DNA of 64,000 bases from positions 107,999 through 171,998 of the forward strand of contig CAZTOU010000004.1 of NCBI GenBank assembly GCA_964615365.1, read 5' to 3'. The stretch's first letter is position 1. Every line of letters begins with the position of its first letter. The notes beneath the pieces are model-generated. The model made no database searches, was not told the DNA's origin, and was given only the letters and a program-made list of their open reading frames with translations. A program made the position numbers and the translations under genes. This document shows positions 59,381 through 64,000 of the stretch, piece after piece. The DNA is from CAVXZE01 sp964615365 (GTDB lineage: Bacteria; Myxococcota_A; UBA9160; UBA6930).

Positions 59381-60709
59381 CTAGCGCTCCGCCCCGTGGC
59401 GGATCGTCAGGTAGCGGTTCAGCGTCGCGGCGGTGATCTCCTCGGGCGGGAGATCGAGGGTCTGGAGGCCGCGCCGGCGCAGCCGTCCCAGCGCCACCTC
59501 CCGCTCGCGCAGCAGGTCGTCGAGGACGATGCGGCGGTAGAAGCCGAGGGGGGCCTCCGGCCCTCCGGCCTCGGCGGCATCGAGCTCCTGGAGGACGCGA
59601 TCGCGAATCGCGATCAGGAGCACCCGGTGTCGTTTCGCCAGCACCAGGAGCGGCGCTGCGAAGGGCGCGGCGTCGGCCTCGACGAAGTCGGTGAGGATCA
59701 CCAGGAGGGAGCGCTGTCGCTGCCGCAGCGAGAGGGTCCGGGCCAGGGCCTGGAAGTCCGCCTCCACCAGCCGCGGCTGCACGGGACGGAGCATCTCGAC
59801 GAACTGGCCCAGGTCGGCGCGTCCGCGGCGCGGCGGGATGAAGCCGCGCACCTCTTCGTCGAAGACCGCCATGCCCACCCGGTCTCCGGCGCCCATCGCC
59901 GCGTAGCAGAGGGCCAGGGAGGCATCGACGGCGTAGTCGAGCTTGGTCCGCTCCCCGATCCGCCCCGCCATCAGCCGGCTCGCGTCCAGGGCGATCAACA
60001 CCGAGTGGTTTCGCTCGTGCTGGTAGAGCCGAACCACCGACCTCCCCCGCCTGGCGCTGGCGGCCCAGTCCAGGCGCCGGGGATCGTCCCCAGCGACGAA
60101 GTCGCGGAGCGACTCGAACTCCATCCCCTCCCCGCGCCGGCGCGCGGGCTTGACCCCAATCGCCGCGAGGACCCGCTTCGGATCCAGGGCCTCGGGCCGC
60201 AGGAAGCGGGTCGCGTCGGGATAGACGCGCAGCACGTCGTCGGCGGTACCGACCGCGCGCCGCCGGAGCAGTCCGAGCGGCGATCGCTCGAGCACCAGCA
60301 CCGCGCCGAGGGGTCGGTCGCCCCGAATCCGCGGCGTCACCGTGTATCCGAGGGTCAGGGTCTCGCCGGCCGGGAGGACCACCCGCGGCCAGTGCGGGTC
60401 GCTGGGCCGGAGATCGGCGGGGACCTCCTCGAAGACCTCCGCCAGGATCGGGAGCGGGCCGGGGTTGCGTAGCCGCAGCTCGAGCTCCGCGCTCCGCCCC
60501 TCGAAGGCCCGAAGCGGCAGGCCCCGCTCGATCACGATCCGGGGAGTCCGGCGGAGCAGGAGCGCATCCCTCGCCAGCACCCCGGCGAGCAGCAGCGCGG
60601 CGCCGCCCGCCACCAGCCAGAGCACAGGAAGCACCACGGCGGCGACGCCGAGCGCCACCCAGATCGCGACGGCGGCGAGCAGGCGCCGGTCCGGAGCGAC
60701 GGAGCTCAC
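59381..60709 (-). CDS. DUF58 protein (vWA-like)
   Basis: 442 residues from a GTG overlapping the MoxR stop (GTGA). Two N-terminal membrane helices (about 8-45) are followed by a beta-rich region and the DUF58 core: GMEFESLRDFVAGDDPRRLD and WAASARRGRSVVRLYQHERN, then VLIALDASRLMAGR, the D-x-S MIDAS motif of von Willebrand A-like folds. DUF58 proteins work with MoxR ATPases as chaperone-like pairs that act on extracytoplasmic or metal-binding targets. Confidence 0.9.
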   Translation of the reverse strand: MSSVAPDRRLLAAVAIWVALGVAAVVLPVLWLVAGGAALLLAGVLARDALLLRRTPRIVIERGLPLRAFEGRSAELELRLRNPGPLPILAEVFEEVPADLRPSDPHWPRVVLPAGETLTLGYTVTPRIRGDRPLGAVLVLERSPLGLLRRRAVGTADDVLRVYPDATRFLRPEALDPKRVLAAIGVKPARRRGEGMEFESLRDFVAGDDPRRLDWAASARRGRSVVRLYQHERNHSVLIALDASRLMAGRIGERTKLDYAVDASLALCYAAMGAGDRVGMAVFDEEVRGFIPPRRGRADLGQFVEMLRPVQPRLVEADFQALARTLSLRQRQRSLLVILTDFVEADAAPFAAPLLVLAKRHRVLLIAIRDRVLQELDAAEAGGPEAPLGFYRRIVLDDLLREREVALGRLRRRGLQTLDLPPEEITAATLNRYLTIRHGAER

Positions 60710-61665
60710 CGGGGAACGGCCACGCCGCGAAGCGTGCGCTGGAGCGCCTCGTCCGGCGTCAGGCCCTCCACCTCGGCAGCCGGATCGAGCTGGATCCGAT
60801 GGCGCAGGGCGGGCAGGAACATGGCCTGGACGTCCTCGGGGAGCACGTAGTCGCGGCCCTCCACCGCCGCGTTGGCCTTGGAGGAGCGCAGCAGCATCAG
60901 CCCGGCGCGGGGCGAGGCCCCGAGCGCGTAGTCGAGATCGCTCCGGGTAGCGCGCACCAGCGCCGCCGCGTAGGCGAGAATCTCGTCTCGCACGATCACC
61001 TCGCGCACGGTCTCCCGGATCGCCTCGAGGCTGGCGGCGGGGAGCACCGGCGCGGGCGGAGCCACATCGCTCTCTGCGGCGTGGTGCAGCGCGAGGAGCG
61101 CGCGCTCCTCCTCCTCGCTCGGATAGTCGATCACGATCTTGAAGAGGAAGCGATCCAGTTCGGCCTCGGGAAGCGGGTAGGTTCCCTCCTGCTCCACCGG
61201 GTTCTGGGTGGCGAAGACGGCGAAGCGGGCACCGAGATCGTGGCGCACTCCGTCCATGGTGACGGTGCGCTCCTGCATCGCCTCGAGCAGGGCGGCCTGT
61301 GTCTTGGCGGAGGCGCGGTTGATCTCGTCGGCGAGCAGGAGGTCGGTGAAGATGGGACCGGGCCGGAAGCGCAGCTCACCGCTCGCAGTATCGAGGATCG
61401 AGGTGCCGAGGATGTCGCTCGGCATCAGGTCGGGCGTGAACTGGACGCGCCCGAAGCGCACCTCCAGGGCGGCGGCCAGGGTGCGGACCAGGAGCGTCTT
61501 CGCCACTCCCGGGACTCCCTCCACCAGACTGTGTCCCGAGCAGAGCAGGGTCAGGAAGCAGAGGCGCACGGACTCCTCCTGACCCACCACCACCTGGGCT
61601 ATCGCAGACGAGAGCGCTTGGAAGCGCTCGGCGATCTCGGCGACGCCGGTCTTCTCGGTGTTCAA
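60706..61665 (-). CDS. MoxR-family AAA+ ATPase
   Basis: 319 residues from TTG 61665, which overlaps the stop of the DUF4350 gene (TTGA) and has AAGGAGG 4-5 nt upstream. VEGVPGVAKTLLVRTLAAAL is the Walker A region, DLLLADEINRASAKTQAALL the Walker B region, EAMQERTVTMDG and FAVFATQNPVEQEGTYPLPE (sensor 1) follow, and DLDYALGASPRAGLMLLRSS is sensor 2. It is the MoxR partner of the DUF58 protein with which it is translationally coupled. Confidence 0.95.
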   Translation of the reverse strand: MNTEKTGVAEIAERFQALSSAIAQVVVGQEESVRLCFLTLLCSGHSLVEGVPGVAKTLLVRTLAAALEVRFGRVQFTPDLMPSDILGTSILDTASGELRFRPGPIFTDLLLADEINRASAKTQAALLEAMQERTVTMDGVRHDLGARFAVFATQNPVEQEGTYPLPEAELDRFLFKIVIDYPSEEEERALLALHHAAESDVAPPAPVLPAASLEAIRETVREVIVRDEILAYAAALVRATRSDLDYALGASPRAGLMLLRSSKANAAVEGRDYVLPEDVQAMFLPALRHRIQLDPAAEVEGLTPDEALQRTLRGVAVPR

Positions 61666-62876
61666 CGAACGGCCTCCTTCACGAGTGCATCGAGACGGCG
61701 AGCCTGGGCTCGGAGCGCCGCCTCGCCCCGGGGCTCCTCCGGCTCGGTGAGAGTACGAAGCTGCTCGGGCGAGAGGCGGCGATCCCGCCGCAGTCTCTCG
61801 ACGATCCCCTCCGCGGGCGTCTCCGCCGGGAGCCCGAAGTGGCGGCGAAGCCGCGCCAGGGTGAGCTCCCGGTAGCGCTCCGCCACCCGGCCCTGGTCCC
61901 GGCTCCGCGCGTAGAGAGAGGCGAGCGAGGCCACGAAGCGATCCAGGGCCGGCGCCGGGAGATCGACCGCCTCGAGGGAGCGCCCGGGGAGCGTCGATCC
62001 GCGCCAGAGCGCCAGGAGCCCCAGGAGGGCGAGGCCCGCGAAGACCGGCAGCGCGCTGGAGCGGGCCAGGTAGGAGATGGGGTGGCGTCCCCGGTGCATG
62101 CCGTGGGCGAACTCGTCCAGTAGATCGACACCGTAGTGCGTCGCCAGGTCCACGACCAGGGGCGCCGCATCGGCGTGATCCAGAAACCCGTTGGTGAGAA
62201 AGGTCGCGTCTCCCACCAGAACCAGGGTCCCTCCGCCCAGCGGCTTCTCCAGGATGAAGGGATCGCCGTCGAGCCACGCGCGCACCTCGAAGTCGCCGGT
62301 CTCCGAGAAGCGGCGAAGCCGCGGCGCGTCGAGCTCCCGGCGTCCCGGCCCCGGCTCCCCCTCCAGCCGCTGGAGCTCCGTCGGAGGCCCGTCGACGGAG
62401 AAATCCCCGGCGAGCCAGCGATCGAAGGGGTCGGGCTCGGTCGGCTCTTCGTCCTCGGGCTCCTCCGCCTCCTCCTCGCCAGACTCGTCGGCATCGTCGG
62501 AATCGCAGCACCGGCCGCGTCCGGGGATCTCGAGGGAGCCGATTCGAGAACAATCGCGGGGCGGGAAGACCACCGCGGTCCCCCCCTGTTCCAGGAAGTC
62601 GGTCAGCTCGAAGAGCGGCGCCTCCTCCTCCGAAACGCAGAGACCGTCGGGCGCGATCCACCAGACCGCGCTTCCCGCGGTGATCCGATCCGGCGGCGCG
62701 AAGCTTCGCCGAATCGGAAAGCCGAGCTCCGTCAGCAGCTCGAAGACCGCCCGGTGACCGTGCGGGTAGACCCCGAAGCTGGTGGGCGTCAGGCGCTCGC
62801 TGTCGTCCGGCAGCAGCATCCCCACGATCAGGAGGAGCACGGCCGCGGCGATCGCGGAGCGGGTCGCCCGGCTCAT
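61662..62876 (-). CDS. DUF4350-like membrane protein
   Basis: 404 residues. The first membrane helix (about 8-23) is followed by YPHGHRAVFELLTELGFPIR and VVFPPRDCSRIG, typical of DUF4350 (a type-1 glutamine amidotransferase-like fold). An insertion (about 125-160) is extremely acidic, with two Cys at its start (GRCCDSDDADESGEEE). GGTLVLVGDATFLTNGFLDH is the second conserved part; then a membrane helix (about 285-300) precedes a soluble end. It starts inside the previous stop (ATGA) and couples to MoxR (TTGA). Confidence 0.8.
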   Translation of the reverse strand: MSRATRSAIAAAVLLLIVGMLLPDDSERLTPTSFGVYPHGHRAVFELLTELGFPIRRSFAPPDRITAGSAVWWIAPDGLCVSEEEAPLFELTDFLEQGGTAVVFPPRDCSRIGSLEIPGRGRCCDSDDADESGEEEAEEPEDEEPTEPDPFDRWLAGDFSVDGPPTELQRLEGEPGPGRRELDAPRLRRFSETGDFEVRAWLDGDPFILEKPLGGGTLVLVGDATFLTNGFLDHADAAPLVVDLATHYGVDLLDEFAHGMHRGRHPISYLARSSALPVFAGLALLGLLALWRGSTLPGRSLEAVDLPAPALDRFVASLASLYARSRDQGRVAERYRELTLARLRRHFGLPAETPAEGIVERLRRDRRLSPEQLRTLTEPEEPRGEAALRAQARRLDALVKEAVR

Positions 62877-63490
62877 GCCGGAGCCGCCACGTTCTCGAGG
62901 CGGTGGTGCAGCTCGAGCCAGGCCTGGTAGAGAGAGCGGTCGGCCTGGTGCTCGCGGAAGAGCCCGGCTTCGAGCTGCCGCTGCAGCGAGATCAGCGCGC
63001 TCCGCTCGGCCTCGGGGAGCGCGGAGCGCCGCACCTGCTCCCGGAGCTCACGGCCGGGATCGGAGCGGGAGAGCGCGATCAACCGACGGCGGAGCAGAAG
63101 CTCGAGCGTCCCCAGCTCGACCCGGCGCGCCGCCTCCAGGTAGCGCTCCTCCCGCGCCAGGCTCTCCGCTTGCTCGAGGAACCCCGGCCCCACCGGACCT
63201 CCGGACTCCTTCGCCTGCGGACGCGGCATGCGGAGCGCGATGCGCACCGTCCAGGCGACGTGGGCGAGTAGCAGCAGGGAGGTCAGCAGGAGACCGATCA
63301 GGATCGCCCAGTAGACGATGGGACTCGCAATCCGCAGCGCCTCCAGGAAGTCGAAGAAGCCGAGGATCTTCGCCAGGAGCGCCCGCCAGGCCTCCTCGGC
63401 CAGGCCGGGCCGGAAGTACTCCTCCCGGCTCAGGATCTCGGCGGCGAGGCTGCGGATCTCCTCGTCGCTCAGCGGGGAAGCCGCGGCCAT
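62873..63490 (-). CDS. DUF4129-like membrane protein
   Basis: 205 residues. One or two membrane helices (about 58-90) are followed by a soluble helical domain with LAREERYLEAARRVELGTLE and LLLRRRLIALSRSDPGRELR, the DUF4129 arrangement (repeated helices ending in a short tail). It starts 6 bp after the partial membrane gene and its stop overlaps the DUF4350 ATG. In this cluster it is one of the membrane partners of the MoxR/DUF58 pair. Confidence 0.8.
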   Translation of the reverse strand: MAAASPLSDEEIRSLAAEILSREEYFRPGLAEEAWRALLAKILGFFDFLEALRIASPIVYWAILIGLLLTSLLLLAHVAWTVRIALRMPRPQAKESGGPVGPGFLEQAESLAREERYLEAARRVELGTLELLLRRRLIALSRSDPGRELREQVRRSALPEAERSALISLQRQLEAGLFREHQADRSLYQAWLELHHRLENVAAPA

Positions 63491-63496
63491 GGTCGG

Positions 63497-64000
63497 CTAC
63501 GCAATGCCACCGGGGCGCACGCCTCCGTCGGACTCCACCTGGCTCGCCAGGTGCTCGAGATCGAAGGCCTCCTTGCGGCAGCGGATGTCGAAGTAGAGCA
63601 CCACCAGAGCGGCGGTCCCGAAGGCGCTGGCGGCAGCCTGGGCGATGCCGGCCACCACGCTGCCGATCAGCGGGATGAAGCCCGCCAGCATCCCCACCCC
63701 CGCGGTGAGCGCCGAGGAGAGGATGCCGGTCACGATCAGGAGGCCGAGCGCGCGGAGCAGGTTCCCCTTCATCAGACTCCAGCTTCGCTCCATCGCCGCG
63801 AAGCCGAAGACCCCCTCGGTCACCATCACCGGTGTCAGTACCACGAACATGAGCAGGAGAAACAGCCCGGGAATCACGAAGAAGACGAATCCAACCATGA
63901 CGATCAGCGAGGTGAGAATCCAGGTGCCCAGGAGCGGCAGCACGATGGTGAGGGCGAAGCGGAGGGCGCCCCCAAAGGTCACGCTCCTGGAGAGGTAGCT
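63497..64000 (-). CDS. Polytopic membrane protein, 5' end outside the window
   Basis: The last 167 codons of a gene that starts beyond the window; the frame reads on to base 64000 without a stop. At least four membrane segments are visible (for example WILTSLIVMVGFVFFVIPGL and LLLMFVVLTPVMVTEGVFGF). SRSWSLMKGNLLRALGLL-type spacing (here AMERSWSLMKGNLLRAL) recalls the DUF975/YciC-like or glycerophosphodiesterase membrane domain. It leads the MoxR cluster operon or belongs to it. Confidence 0.7.
   Translation of the reverse strand, partial: SYLSRSVTFGGALRFALTIVLPLLGTWILTSLIVMVGFVFFVIPGLFLLLMFVVLTPVMVTEGVFGFAAMERSWSLMKGNLLRALGLLIVTGILSSALTAGVGMLAGFIPLIGSVVAGIAQAAASAFGTAALVVLYFDIRCRKEAFDLEHLASQVESDGGVRPGGIA

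Noticed and set aside
1..64000. CRISPR arrays, insertion sequences, prophage or complete tRNA/rRNA genes
   Set aside because: I looked for regular spaced repeats, transposase motifs with terminal repeats, phage structural genes and tRNA cloverleafs on both strands and found none that hold up, apart from tmRNA.

Overview
The window is a very GC-rich, densely packed bacterial scaffold with one 100-N assembly gap. Many genes start with GTG or TTG and many neighbours overlap by 4 nt. A PEP-CTERM protein behind a sigma-54-type promoter, an apolipoprotein N-acyltransferase, a TonB-dependent receptor, an SsrA tag ending in YAIAA and a MoxR/DUF58 cluster fit a Gram-negative, deltaproteobacterial or Myxococcota-like organism. 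No rRNA or marker gene settles the taxonomy, and the gap suggests a draft or metagenome assembly.

Bases 1-34,500 hold a large surface-glycan/exopolysaccharide-type locus. It has one PEP-CTERM protein, five sulfatase-fold (alkaline phosphatase superfamily) proteins that all carry Thr where sulfatases carry the formylglycine Cys/Ser, seven GT-C-like polytopic membrane proteins (one TMTC-like with TPRs, one with an apparent beta-sandwich insertion), three membrane-anchored SGNH hydrolases, a TPR lipoprotein, a TolB-like propeller lipoprotein and a membrane-fused spermidine-synthase-like protein. An epimerase, a nucleotidyltransferase and a GT2 glycosyltransferase close the locus and would supply and transfer activated sugar.

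Bases 34,550-39,200 are the most interesting part. A membrane redoxin has an in-frame UGA at the active-site position (U-P-F-C) followed by a bacterial SECIS-like hairpin, so it is a probable selenoprotein. Next to it on the minus strand lie a DNA-binding-only ModE-like regulator, a tungstate/molybdate-type binding protein, a tiny lipoprotein with a TonB C-terminal domain (frame broken in a G run) and a TonB-dependent receptor. Two ModE-box-like sites with the same 6-12-6 geometry sit 32-38 bp upstream of the binding-protein and receptor genes. I read this as a candidate ModE-controlled, TonB-dependent oxyanion uptake system.

Bases 39,300-51,000 are regulatory: a small unknown protein, a structured leader, a T2SSE_N-like protein, a sulfotransferase, an HDOD protein, a pseudo-receiver, a cNMP/sigma-54 activator lacking part of its AAA+ lid, Lnt, a secreted unknown, an adenylate cyclase/AAA/TPR protein with a frameshift, and a hybrid histidine kinase. 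Bases 51,000-54,500 carry a GST, a small lipoprotein, an ArsR-controlled metal permease and an esterase.

Bases 54,500-57,300 look like a small decayed island against the 3' end of ssrA (tmRNA). It carries an AbiE-type toxin-antitoxin pair whose toxin is truncated and runs into a peptidoglycan-binding module. Bases 57,377-64,000 are the classical RDD, SpoIIM, DUF58, MoxR, DUF4350, DUF4129 cluster, cut by the window end.
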